A stretch of DNA of 35,841 nucleotides. It comes from an uncultured Ignavibacterium sp. GTDB taxonomy: Bacteria > Bacteroidota > Ignavibacteria > Ignavibacteriales > Ignavibacteriaceae. Below are positions 27,133 to 35,841 of the stretch, piece by piece (the first letter of the stretch is position 1; each line of letters opens with the position of its first letter). The notes under the pieces were generated by a model. It was not told the origin of the DNA, did no database searches, and saw only the letters and a list, made by a program, of their open reading frames with translations. The stretch covers positions 1-35,841 of the forward strand of contig CALHAB010000106.1 of the NCBI GenBank assembly GCA_937934185.1. The letters are read 5' to 3'. The position numbers and the translations under genes were made by a program.

Positions 27133-28794
27133 TCAGGAGATTTCCCGACCTCCAAGTTCTTCGATAATTATTTTTTCAAAAGGGTCGGAAATTGAGGATT
27201 TATCAATTTTTTGAGAAGTTGATTTCTTTTTATCGCTTATTTCCTGCTTTTTTTCGACGAATTGAAGCTTTTTACCAAAAATGCTCAATGATTTTTTTTC
27301 GAGATACTCTTGGCTTAAGCTTAAGGTTTCCATAAATCCCGGTTCAAGATTTTCAAGATAAAGCTTGTTACCATCTATGTCGGCTGGCAAAACTTTATTG
27401 AAAATAGGTGCGAGTAAAAATGCTTTCTCTTTCGAAATGTCTTCTACGAATAATTTCCATCTGGAAACAATATCTTCAAAGTTACTGATATTAGCTTTTG
27501 TTGTTAATTGATTTAAAACGGATTCTTTATGAGGAACAGATTTTCGATCTTCAATGGTATTGATTTCTTTTGGGGAAGTGAAAGTATTCTTTATTACAGT
27601 TTTTGGTTCTGCTACTTTTTCAATGGACTTTTTTTTTACTGGCTCATCAGAATATTCAATAGTTTTTCCGTCTTCAATTGCCGAAAGGATTTCGGAAATG
27701 GTTGCAGATTTTTCAAGCCCGATTAAATGAGATAAAATTATTTCAAGTTTTAGTTTACGGTTGTTTGAAAATCGCAACTCTTGTTGTGACTTTGAAAGGA
27801 AATGCAATATCCTTAACAAATCACCTTTTGAAAATTCTTTAGATGCCTGAAGATATTTCGGTTTATAGATTTCAGCACATTCAATCTGATTGGTTTTATT
27901 TGTCAGAACAACTGTAAGAATATTTCTGAAATGTTCAATTAAACCGTCAAGAAAGTCAGTAAAGTCCCAGCCATTCTGATATATTGTATTTATAGTATCA
28001 AAAACGATTTGAAAATTTTTAGATGTAATCGCATCAGAAATACTGAAATAAGTTTCTTCATCAATTAAGTTCAGAATTTTTGAAACAGTTTCCGAATCAA
28101 CTTCTTCACCACAAAATGCTATAACCTGATCAAAATAACTTTGTGCATCACGCATTGCACCATCGGCTTTTTTGGCTATTATGGTTAGTGCTTTATCATC
28201 AATTTTAATTTTTTCTTCATTTGCAATTTTCTTTAACTGTTGTTTAATGGTATCGATCTGCAGTCTTCTGAAATCAAATCTCTGGCATCTTGAAATTATA
28301 GTCGGTGGAACTTTGTGTATATCAGTTGTTGCAAAAACAAAAATTGTGTGAGCCGGCGGTTCTTCAAGTGTTTTAAGAAATGCATTGAAAGACTCGGTAG
28401 TTAACATATGAACTTCATCAATTATATAAACCTTATACTTACCGAGTGTTGGAGCATATTTTACCGATTCTCTTAAAGTCCTAACCTCATCAATTCCGCG
28501 GTTTGTAGCGGCGTCAATTTCAATAATATCCATTGATTGCATTTCATTGATTGCTCTGCACATTTCGCACTTGTTGCAAGGTTCAAATTCAACCGGCTGA
28601 AGGCAGTTTAGTGCTTTTGCAAGAATTCTTGCAGTAGTTGTTTTTCCGACACCGCGAGGACCAGTAAAAATATAAGCGTGTGCAATTCTGTTTTTCCGAA
28701 GAGAGTTCTTTAAAGTTTCGGTAATGTGTTCCTGTCCGACAACTTCCTCAAATCTTTGCGGACGCCATTTTCTTGCTGTTACCTGATATGCCAT
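27133..28794 (-). CDS. dnaX: DNA polymerase III subunit gamma/tau
   Basis: ARKWRPQRFEEVVGQEHITETLKNSLRKNRIAHAYIFTGPRGVGKTTTARILAKALNC; zinc module CNKCEMC; VYIIDEVHMLTTESFNAFLKTLEEPP. Confidence 0.97.
   Translation of the reverse strand: MAYQVTARKWRPQRFEEVVGQEHITETLKNSLRKNRIAHAYIFTGPRGVGKTTTARILAKALNCLQPVEFEPCNKCEMCRAINEMQSMDIIEIDAATNRGIDEVRTLRESVKYAPTLGKYKVYIIDEVHMLTTESFNAFLKTLEEPPAHTIFVFATTDIHKVPPTIISRCQRFDFRRLQIDTIKQQLKKIANEEKIKIDDKALTIIAKKADGAMRDAQSYFDQVIAFCGEEVDSETVSKILNLIDEETYFSISDAITSKNFQIVFDTINTIYQNGWDFTDFLDGLIEHFRNILTVVLTNKTNQIECAEIYKPKYLQASKEFSKGDLLRILHFLSKSQQELRFSNNRKLKLEIILSHLIGLEKSATISEILSAIEDGKTIEYSDEPVKKKSIEKVAEPKTVIKNTFTSPKEINTIEDRKSVPHKESVLNQLTTKANISNFEDIVSRWKLFVEDISKEKAFLLAPIFNKVLPADIDGNKLYLENLEPGFMETLSLSQEYLEKKSLSIFGKKLQFVEKKQEISDKKKSTSQKIDKSSISDPFEKIIIEELGGREIS
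27629..27637 (-). promoter_or_regulatory. Candidate A9G slippery run in dnaX (recoding or transcriptional slippage)
   Basis: Minus strand GTA AAA AAA AAG TCC ATT GAA; contains in-phase A AAA AAG; -1/+A frame stops at TGA and +1/-A frame stops at TAG within a few codons. Confidence 0.5.
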
Positions 28795-28796
28795 AT

Positions 28797-29288
28797 TTAA
28801 TTGATTATTTCTTCTGTTAGAAATTTAACTATTTCTTCCAAATATTTTTTGTCTGTTTCATTAAATGAATTGAATGAATCAGAGTCAATATCCAAGACGC
28901 CAATTAGTTTATTATTCTTGAACATCGGAACCACAATTTCGGATTTTGAATCCGGATCACAGAAAATATGTCCGGGAAATTTATTCACATCCGGTACAAT
29001 TAAAGTTTCGCCTTTTTCAGCCGCAGTTCCGCAAACACCCTTGCCGATTTTTATTGTGGTACAAGCAATCTTTCCCTGAAAAGGTCCGAGATAAAGTATT
29101 TCACCATCATATAAATAAAATCCCACCCAACTTATTTTATCGAAAGTTTGCTTTAATGCCGCAGAAAGGTTTGCGAGATTTGTTATTAATCTTTCTTCTT
29201 TTGACAGCAGACTCTTTAATTGTTTTATCAACAATTCATATTGTTCTGAAAGCTGAGAATCTTTTTTAACTTCTAAAACTTCAGCCAT
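28797..29288 (-). CDS. GAF domain protein, free methionine-(R)-sulfoxide reductase type
   Basis: WVGFYLYDGEILYLGPFQGKIACTTIKIGKGVCGTAAEKGETLIVPDVNKFPGHIFCDPDSKSEIVVP with three Cys in the fRMsr arrangement. Confidence 0.88.
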   Translation of the reverse strand: MAEVLEVKKDSQLSEQYELLIKQLKSLLSKEERLITNLANLSAALKQTFDKISWVGFYLYDGEILYLGPFQGKIACTTIKIGKGVCGTAAEKGETLIVPDVNKFPGHIFCDPDSKSEIVVPMFKNNKLIGVLDIDSDSFNSFNETDKKYLEEIVKFLTEEIIN

Positions 29289-31717
29289 TATTTTTTCGTT
29301 TTCCTTTTAAGCTTTACTGGTTTTTTAAGAGAAGGGAATACATAAGGGATAGCATCTTCAATCCTTTCGATCAACACTATTTTAATCCCTTCCTTAACTT
29401 CATTTGGTATTTCCTTCAAATCAATTTCATTTTCTTTTGGAATAAGAACAGTCTCAATCTGATTTCTTTTTGCAGCAAGAAGTTTTTCAGTTAAGCCGCC
29501 GATTGCAAGAATAGAACCAGTAAGAGTAATCTCTCCTGTCATCGCAACATTGTTAGAAGCGGGAATTCCACTAACAGCAGAATACATTGCCATTGCCATT
29601 GCAATTCCTGCAGAAGGACCGTCTTTAGGAATTGCACCTTCAGGTAAATGAACATGAATTTCTTTTCCTTTAAAGAAATCAGGATTAAGATGAAGCTCTT
29701 TTGCGTGTGCTCTGAGATAACTTAAAGCTGCGTGTGCAGATTCCTTCATAACATTGCCGAGCTGACCTGTTAAGGTTAATTTCCCAGGACCAATCATAAC
29801 AGCAGCATCAACATTCAGAATCTCTCCTCCGGTACTTGTCCACGCTAAACCAGTAACACTTCCAACCTTCAAGGTTTTGCTGTGTTTTGAATAACGATAT
29901 CTAGGAATTTTCAGATATTCTTCTACTTTATTTTCATCAACAAGGTATTTATATCTGGATTTCGATTTACCGTTTGACGACTCTTTAAGAACAATATCTC
30001 TTGCAATCTTCCGGCAAACAGTTGCAATTTCTCTTTCAAGATTTCTTACACCGGATTCACGAGTGTATTCACGAATGATCTTTCTGATTGCTTCATCGAT
30101 TACAGTAACATTTTTATTTATCAAACCATGTGCTTTTAGCTCTTTCGGCAGAATATGCCTTTTTGCAATTTCAAGTTTGTCATATTCAAGATAGCCCGGT
30201 AACTCGATTATTTCCATTCTGTCCTGAAGCGGAAGAGGGATATTGTACCGAACATTTGCAGTAGTTATAAATAATACCTGACTAAGATCGTAATCAACTT
30301 CAAGGTAATGATCGTTGAATGAATGATTCTGTTCAGGATCAAGTACTTCGAGCATTGCTGCAGAAGGATCGCCGCGGAAATCCATACTCATTTTATCTAT
30401 TTCATCGAGCAGAATAACAGGATTAATTGTTCCTGCTCTTTTCATTGACTGAATAATCTTTCCGGGCATTGAACCGATGTATGTTCTTCGATGACCTCTT
30501 ATTTCAGCTTCATCACGAACACCGCCAAGACTGATTCTTACGAACTTTCTGCCAAGTGCTCTTGCAATTGATTTTCCGAGAGAAGTTTTACCAACTCCCG
30601 GAGGTCCGACGAAGCAAAGTATTTGTCCTTTAATCTGTTTAACAAGATTGAGAACGGCAATGTGTTCAATAATTCTTTCTTTGGGTTTTTCCAAACCGAA
30701 ATGATCTTCGTCAAGAATTTTCTGAACGTGCTTTATATTCAGATTATCTTTTGTTTTCTTTGACCAGGGAACATCAATCAGCCAATCGAGATAATTTCTG
30801 ATTACTGTTGATTCAGGAGACATTGGAGGAGTTTTCTTTAACTTATTAAGTTCCTCCATTGCTTTTGCTTCGACTTCCTGAGGCATTTTAGCTTTCTTAA
30901 TTGCATCACGAAGTTTTGAAAATTCAGGTGAAGCATCTTCATCTTCCCCGAGTTCATCCTGAAGAATTTTTATCTGTTCCTGAATAATGAATTTACGCTG
31001 AGTCTTGGCAATATTTTCCTGAACCTTTGAATCAATTTCTTTTTCGATTTTCAGAATATCTATTTCTGAATTAAGAATTTTAATCAATTCATAATACTGT
31101 TCTTTGAGTGTGGTTTTCTGAAGTAAAGATTGTTTAACTTCAATCGGTTGAATAACATTTGCTGCAGCATAAAATAATTTTCTGTCGGGTTCTTCAATAT
31201 TATCGAAAGCGGCAATTGTATCGTTGGGTACATTCCTGCTGATTTTAACATAATCCTTAAATAATTGTGTCATCTGACGAACGAGAGCATTCATCTCGTG
31301 ATCAATTTCAACTTTAGGAAATACAGCTTCGATGTATGCCTCAAAAAAGTCGTTCCTTTCGGTAAAGCCGACAATTTTACCCTGCACAAGTCCATCAACA
31401 AGAATTTTCATCAGACCATTTGGCAGCTTAAGTATCTGAACAATCTTTGCTATAGTGCCTTCAGGATAAATATCTGCCGGGGTTGGATCTTCTATACTTG
31501 ATTTAACCTGAGTTGAAAGGAAAATGTATTTGGTATTTTCAGCAGCATAATTAGCTGCACGAATTGATTGTTCTCTACCAACGAGAACTGGAAAAATCAT
31601 ATAAGGATAAATAACAATATCCCTTAAGGGAAGAACAGGCAGTAATTCCGGTATATCGTCAATAAAACTTTTTTGATTGTCGTTTAAAATTTCTGTTTCT
31701 CCGTCAATGTTAGTCAT
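29288..31717 (-). CDS. lon: ATP-dependent protease La (Lon)
   Basis: LPVLPLRDIVIYPYMIFPVLVGREQSI; FVGPPGVGKTSLGKSIARALGRKFVRISLGGVRDEAEIRGHRRTYIGSMPG; PEGAIPKDGPSAGIAMAMA catalytic Ser. Confidence 0.98.
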   Translation of the reverse strand: MTNIDGETEILNDNQKSFIDDIPELLPVLPLRDIVIYPYMIFPVLVGREQSIRAANYAAENTKYIFLSTQVKSSIEDPTPADIYPEGTIAKIVQILKLPNGLMKILVDGLVQGKIVGFTERNDFFEAYIEAVFPKVEIDHEMNALVRQMTQLFKDYVKISRNVPNDTIAAFDNIEEPDRKLFYAAANVIQPIEVKQSLLQKTTLKEQYYELIKILNSEIDILKIEKEIDSKVQENIAKTQRKFIIQEQIKILQDELGEDEDASPEFSKLRDAIKKAKMPQEVEAKAMEELNKLKKTPPMSPESTVIRNYLDWLIDVPWSKKTKDNLNIKHVQKILDEDHFGLEKPKERIIEHIAVLNLVKQIKGQILCFVGPPGVGKTSLGKSIARALGRKFVRISLGGVRDEAEIRGHRRTYIGSMPGKIIQSMKRAGTINPVILLDEIDKMSMDFRGDPSAAMLEVLDPEQNHSFNDHYLEVDYDLSQVLFITTANVRYNIPLPLQDRMEIIELPGYLEYDKLEIAKRHILPKELKAHGLINKNVTVIDEAIRKIIREYTRESGVRNLEREIATVCRKIARDIVLKESSNGKSKSRYKYLVDENKVEEYLKIPRYRYSKHSKTLKVGSVTGLAWTSTGGEILNVDAAVMIGPGKLTLTGQLGNVMKESAHAALSYLRAHAKELHLNPDFFKGKEIHVHLPEGAIPKDGPSAGIAMAMAMYSAVSGIPASNNVAMTGEITLTGSILAIGGLTEKLLAAKRNQIETVLIPKENEIDLKEIPNEVKEGIKIVLIERIEDAIPYVFPSLKKPVKLKRKTKK

Positions 31718-31832
31718 ATTTTAAATTGTTTGTTTTTATGTGTTTCTAATATATCCAAATTGATTTGAGCTATCAAGGAAAGTACTTTTACTTGAAAGTT
31801 ACCTGACTTGAAGTTCATTAAAAATAAACTCT

Positions 31833-33434
31833 CTATCTGACTAAAATCATTTTGTTGGTCTTTGAAATTCCGTTTATGTCTATTCTGTAGAAATAAATTC
31901 CACTGCTCAAATTTTCTGAATTATTAACAGAAGGAAACATTACTTCATAGTAGCCCGGCTCAAGAAAATCATCAACTAATGTTTCTATTTCTCTTCCGAG
32001 TAAATCATATACTTTTAATTTCACAGGTAAAAATATCTGATTGTTTGAGGCAAAATCAGTTCGAACCACATAAGAAATTTTAGTCTTTATGTTGAATGGA
32101 TTAGGGAAGTTGTTTATTAAAATGTCAGGTTTACTGTTTATAAAATTGTAAGGATTTTGTAGCCTGATAACAAAGCCCTTCTTGGTTTTCTGATCAGAGA
32201 AATAACCTGCTAAAAGTATTTTACCATCGCGTTGAATTAACAGGTCTCTGATTTCTTCATCATGTCCAAATATTCTGTAAGTAAATATTCCTCTGTCACC
32301 GAATGAAATATCTGAAGAACCATCACTGTTTAATTTTGCTATTAAAAGATTTTTAGTTCCGTTAATTGTTGCAATGCCACCGACCAATATTTTATCATAA
32401 TTGTCTGTTTTAAGTACCCAGGCAAAATCATCTGCGGAATCATTATCAATGAGTACAATTCCATCTTTACCAAAAGATCTATCAATTGAACCATCAGTAT
32501 TATATCTTACCAGCATAATATCAGTATCTAAGAATCCGGGTTTGTTTGTATAACCAGCAGCTATGTATTTCCCATCACTTTGAATATCAATTGAATGAGC
32601 AGTGTTGTAAAGATGATGATAATCTGTTGTAACAATTCCGGTTGAACCAAATGAATTATCAAATGTACCATCAGAATTCAGTCTGACCAAAGCAAAATCC
32701 CAACTGCCAAAGATATAAGTCCAGCCGCAGACGATAATTTTTCCATCTTTTTGTGCTTTTAATGAAAAAGCAACATCGTTGTAAGATCCGATGTTTATTA
32801 CCTTACTCCCATTGTTACCAAAAGCTGAATCAATCGTACCATCTGTATTTAATCTGATAATTGCAAAGTCCCAATTAAAATTTTCAGCAAAGCCACAGGC
32901 AACAATTTTTCCGTCTGACTGAATATCGATAGAAAAGCATCGATCATCTTTTCCAAAAAAATCTTTTGTGAAATATCCTTTGCCATTAAATGATGAATCT
33001 AAGCTTCCGTCTTCATTAAACCTGATGATAATAAAATCCCAACTTCGTCCGTTAAAATATCTGCCGGCGACTAAAATTTTTCCGTCACTTTGAATTGCTG
33101 AAGAGTATGCATCTTCCCAGGTTCCGTTGCCAACACTGAATGTTCCGGAAGAATTAAAACTTGTATCCATTTCTCCATTTTCGAAAAATCTTATTATGCT
33201 GATATCACTTGGAGATTCTGCATCAGTATATGCCCAACCAGTTACAATAATTTTATTATCAGTTTGGAGAGATAATGACCAAAAACCACTGTTAACCGCA
33301 TTGGTCTGTGGAATATCAATTCCATTGTTACCAAAATTGTTATCAAAAATATTCTGAGCAAAAAATGAATTAACCTGAGATGCAAAGAATAGGATAATTA
33401 GAAAGATTATTTTATTCAGATTGATGTGCAACAA
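31833..33434 (-). CDS. Delta-60 repeat secreted protein with T9SS C-terminal sorting domain
   Basis: About seven repeats of 'IQSDGKI(L/V)..G.....DF.(I/L)(I/V)RLN.DG..D.SFG..G'; C-term NNFPNPFN...SSGIYFYRIDINGISKTNKMILVR. Confidence 0.9.
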   Translation of the reverse strand: MLHINLNKIIFLIILFFASQVNSFFAQNIFDNNFGNNGIDIPQTNAVNSGFWSLSLQTDNKIIVTGWAYTDAESPSDISIIRFFENGEMDTSFNSSGTFSVGNGTWEDAYSSAIQSDGKILVAGRYFNGRSWDFIIIRFNEDGSLDSSFNGKGYFTKDFFGKDDRCFSIDIQSDGKIVACGFAENFNWDFAIIRLNTDGTIDSAFGNNGSKVINIGSYNDVAFSLKAQKDGKIIVCGWTYIFGSWDFALVRLNSDGTFDNSFGSTGIVTTDYHHLYNTAHSIDIQSDGKYIAAGYTNKPGFLDTDIMLVRYNTDGSIDRSFGKDGIVLIDNDSADDFAWVLKTDNYDKILVGGIATINGTKNLLIAKLNSDGSSDISFGDRGIFTYRIFGHDEEIRDLLIQRDGKILLAGYFSDQKTKKGFVIRLQNPYNFINSKPDILINNFPNPFNIKTKISYVVRTDFASNNQIFLPVKLKVYDLLGREIETLVDDFLEPGYYEVMFPSVNNSENLSSGIYFYRIDINGISKTNKMILVR

Positions 33435-33528
33435 CTCTTCTTCGACAATAATGTAATAAATTTGTGTTCAAAACTTTTAATATTTGTTTTTAATATCAAC
33501 ACAATTTTAATTACACCTGAGGACTTTT

Positions 33529-34299
33529 ATGATTGAGGATCTTATTTACATAGCAAAGGAAGCTGGTGAGATAATCCGACAAGCACACGGAACAAGATTT
33601 TCAATCGAAATAAAATCAAACAATGTTAAGAATTTGGTAACTGAGGTAGATAAAAAATCAGAAAAGACGATTACAGATTTTATCAGAAAAAAATATCCTT
33701 CGCACAGCATACTTGCTGAAGAAGGCGGAGAAACAAAAAGTTCATCTGAATATCTTTGGGTTATTGATCCTCTTGATGGAACTACAAATTTTGCTCACGG
33801 CTTGCCGATTTTTTCTGTTTCAATTGGTCTTCAATATAAAGGAGAAACAGTTGCAGGCGTTGTTTATGATGTTATGAGAGATGTAATTTACAGCGCAGAG
33901 AAGGGAAGCGGTGCTTTTGAAAATGGTAAAAAAATATCTGTGAATTCAAACGAAATAATTGAGGAAAGTTTACTTGTAACAGGTTTCCCTTATAATGTTG
34001 CAGAAAATCCTGAAAAAGTTTTTGAGAGATTTATTGAAATGCTGAAAGTTGCACGCGCAGTAAGACGACTTGGTTCTGCTGCTATTGATTTTTGTTATGT
34101 AGCAAACGGAGTATTTGACGGTTTCTGGGAAGTGCACCTGAATCCGTGGGATATTTGTGCAGGCAAATTGATTGTTGAAGAAGCTGGTGGAAAGGTAACT
34201 GACTTTACTGGAAATCAAATTTCAATTTTCAATAAAACTATCCTTTCCACCAATGGAAAGATTCATAATAGAATGATTGAACTGCTCAACAGTGTTTAG
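33529..34299 (+). CDS. Inositol monophosphatase family protein
   Basis: ILAEEGGE; WVIDPLDGTTNFAHGLPIFSVSIGL; NPWDICAGKLIVEEAGGKVTDF. Confidence 0.93.
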   Translation: MIEDLIYIAKEAGEIIRQAHGTRFSIEIKSNNVKNLVTEVDKKSEKTITDFIRKKYPSHSILAEEGGETKSSSEYLWVIDPLDGTTNFAHGLPIFSVSIGLQYKGETVAGVVYDVMRDVIYSAEKGSGAFENGKKISVNSNEIIEESLLVTGFPYNVAENPEKVFERFIEMLKVARAVRRLGSAAIDFCYVANGVFDGFWEVHLNPWDICAGKLIVEEAGGKVTDFTGNQISIFNKTILSTNGKIHNRMIELLNSV

Positions 34300-35841
34300 T
34301 TTTCTTTTTTCTCCAGACTTTCGTACATCTTTTCAATCAGATTGCGATATCGCTCTTCAATATATTTTCTTCTTACTTTAAGACTTGGGGTAATTTCACC
34401 GGTTTCAATGGTGAATGGTTTATCAAGCAGCGCAAATTTTCTTACACGCTCATAATTAGCAAGTTGTCTTTGCATCTGATTTAATTCTGACTCAAGTAGT
34501 TTGTAGATTCTCTCGTCCCGAACTAAATCATCAACTTTTGTGTAAGGAATTTTATTTGAATCAGCGTATTCTTTCAAAGCTTCAAAGTCGGGAACAATTA
34601 AAGCTGTAAGGAACATTCTTCTGTCACCAATCAGAACAAACTGGTCAATATATTTGCTGGCAAGGAAAAGATTTTCAATTGGAGTAGGTGCAATGTACTT
34701 TCCTGCAGAAGTTTTGAATAAATGTTTTTTTCTGTCAGTAATTTTAAGAAATCCTTCCGAATCAAATTCACCAATATCACCTGTGTGTAACCATCCGTCA
34801 ATAATTGTAGCTTCAGTTTCTTTTTTATTTTTATAGTAACCTTGCATAATGTTCGGACCTTTTGCAAGAATTTCTCCATCTGATGCAATCTTGACTTCAA
34901 CACCAGGGAAAGGTTTGCCAACTGTTCCGAATTTATAATCATCAACTCTGTTTGCTGCAATTACGGGTGATGATTCAGTAAGTCCATAACCTTCAATGAT
35001 TAAAATTCCTACTGCTTCAAAAAATTCTCCAAGATCTTTTGACAATGCTGCGCCGCCGGAAATGAAAAACCTCAATCTTCCACCGGTTCTTTCTCTTAGT
35101 TTTTTGAAAACTAATTTGTCTGCAATCTTATGCTTTGCGGCTAATGATATTGGAATTCTTCCGCTTTTCTTTGCACGGGCGTATTCTTTCCCGATTTCAA
35201 TTGCCCAGTGAAATATTTTTTGTTTCTTTTCAGGTTGTGACTCAACATTCTTCATTATTCTGGAATAAATTCTCTCAAACAATCTGGGCACGGTTGTCAT
35301 AATTGTCGGTTTAACTGCAACTAAATCCTGAGCGACTGTTTCAATACTTTCAGCATAACAAATTGTTCCGCCAGAAGAAAATGCGGTATAGTAGCCGGCC
35401 ATTCTTTCAAAGATATGACAAAGCGGAAGGAATGATAAGAAAATATCATCTTTGTTTATTGGAAAACACTCAAGTGCTGCGCGGACATTTGACAAAATAT
35501 TATTGTGAGTTAATACAACTCCTTTTGGCTCTCCCGTTGTCCCTGAAGTATAAATAATTGTGCATACATCTTCTGGTTTGGTCATTTCAATACTGTCTTT
35601 GATCAGATTAGGATGGTCTTTACTGTATCTTTTTCCAATATCCTGAACTTGCTTGAATGTATAAAGTCCCTGAATATTCGGATCAAAATCCTTTTCGTTG
35701 TAAATGATAATAAATTCAATTGTTTTACAATTATTTCTGATTTTCAGAAACTTATTCAGCTGAAACTTGTTGGAAACAATAATTCCTTTTGATTCTGAAT
35801 TGTTTATGATAAACTCAACAGATTCAGCAGTAAGCGAAGGA
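34296..35841 (-). CDS. AMP-dependent long-chain acyl-CoA synthetase (5' truncated by window edge)
   Basis: TIIYTSGTTGEPKGVVLTH; GYGLTESSPVIAANR; GWLHTGDIGEFDSEGFLKITDRKKHLFKTSAGKYIAPTPIEN. Frame stays open upstream of the 35585 Met (...FKQVQDIGKRYSKDHPNLIKDSIEM). Confidence 0.95.
   Translation of the reverse strand, partial: PSLTAESVEFIINNSESKGIIVSNKFQLNKFLKIRNNCKTIEFIIIYNEKDFDPNIQGLYTFKQVQDIGKRYSKDHPNLIKDSIEMTKPEDVCTIIYTSGTTGEPKGVVLTHNNILSNVRAALECFPINKDDIFLSFLPLCHIFERMAGYYTAFSSGGTICYAESIETVAQDLVAVKPTIMTTVPRLFERIYSRIMKNVESQPEKKQKIFHWAIEIGKEYARAKKSGRIPISLAAKHKIADKLVFKKLRERTGGRLRFFISGGAALSKDLGEFFEAVGILIIEGYGLTESSPVIAANRVDDYKFGTVGKPFPGVEVKIASDGEILAKGPNIMQGYYKNKKETEATIIDGWLHTGDIGEFDSEGFLKITDRKKHLFKTSAGKYIAPTPIENLFLASKYIDQFVLIGDRRMFLTALIVPDFEALKEYADSNKIPYTKVDDLVRDERIYKLLESELNQMQRQLANYERVRKFALLDKPFTIETGEITPSLKVRRKYIEERYRNLIEKMYESLEKKEN

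Noticed and set aside
28946-29269. 107-aa plus-strand ORF antisense to the GAF/fRMsr gene
   Set aside because: Lies entirely opposite a well-supported CDS, with no recognisable motif; typical spurious antisense ORF. The same applies to the 10766-11092, 12064-12309, 16144-16392, 20798-21070, 25134-25427 and 31265-31501 ORFs.
31833-33434. Delta-60 repeats considered as a possible DNA-level tandem array
   Set aside because: Repeats are conserved at protein level with diverged DNA; a known repeat family rather than a novel DNA repeat.
33462-33504. TTGTGTT...AACACAA inverted repeat upstream of the inositol monophosphatase
   Set aside because: Only 7-bp arms with a ~29-nt spacer in AT-rich DNA; likely chance.
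34631-34960. 109-aa same-strand ORF inside the acyl-CoA synthetase
   Set aside because: Alternative-frame shadow of a conserved enzyme with low-complexity translation; no start-site support.

Overview
AT-rich window with very high coding density. The proteins suggest an Ignavibacteria-like (Bacteroidota/Chlorobi-group) genome; this is an inference from four proteins with type IX secretion (T9SS) 'QNFPNPFNP...SGIYFY...KMIL' C-terminal domains and no alignment was run. Main loci: 3' end of an agmatine deiminase; two T9SS-CTD proteins; a TetR-TolC-HlyD-(ABC-2 permease)x2 efflux operon with no ATPase gene; a three-subunit proton-translocating transhydrogenase (pntAA-pntAB-pntB); a run with a T9SS plug-like protein, Gfo/Idh/MocA oxidoreductase, LEA14-like lipoprotein, ROK kinase, LptD/OstA-like protein and YacP-like NYN protein; an M14 carboxypeptidase with a T9SS CTD; and minus-strand housekeeping genes lon, fRMsr-type GAF protein, dnaX, cmk, rpsA and mtaB. 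No CRISPR array, tRNA, rRNA or transposase was seen. Best leads: (1) a compact, possibly pseudoknotted RNA leader in front of rpsA; (2) an in-phase A9G slippery run in dnaX with immediate stops in both alternative frames; (3) a 28-bp palindrome translated in frame inside two T9SS sorting domains, within a mosaic of near-identical and diverged DNA blocks.
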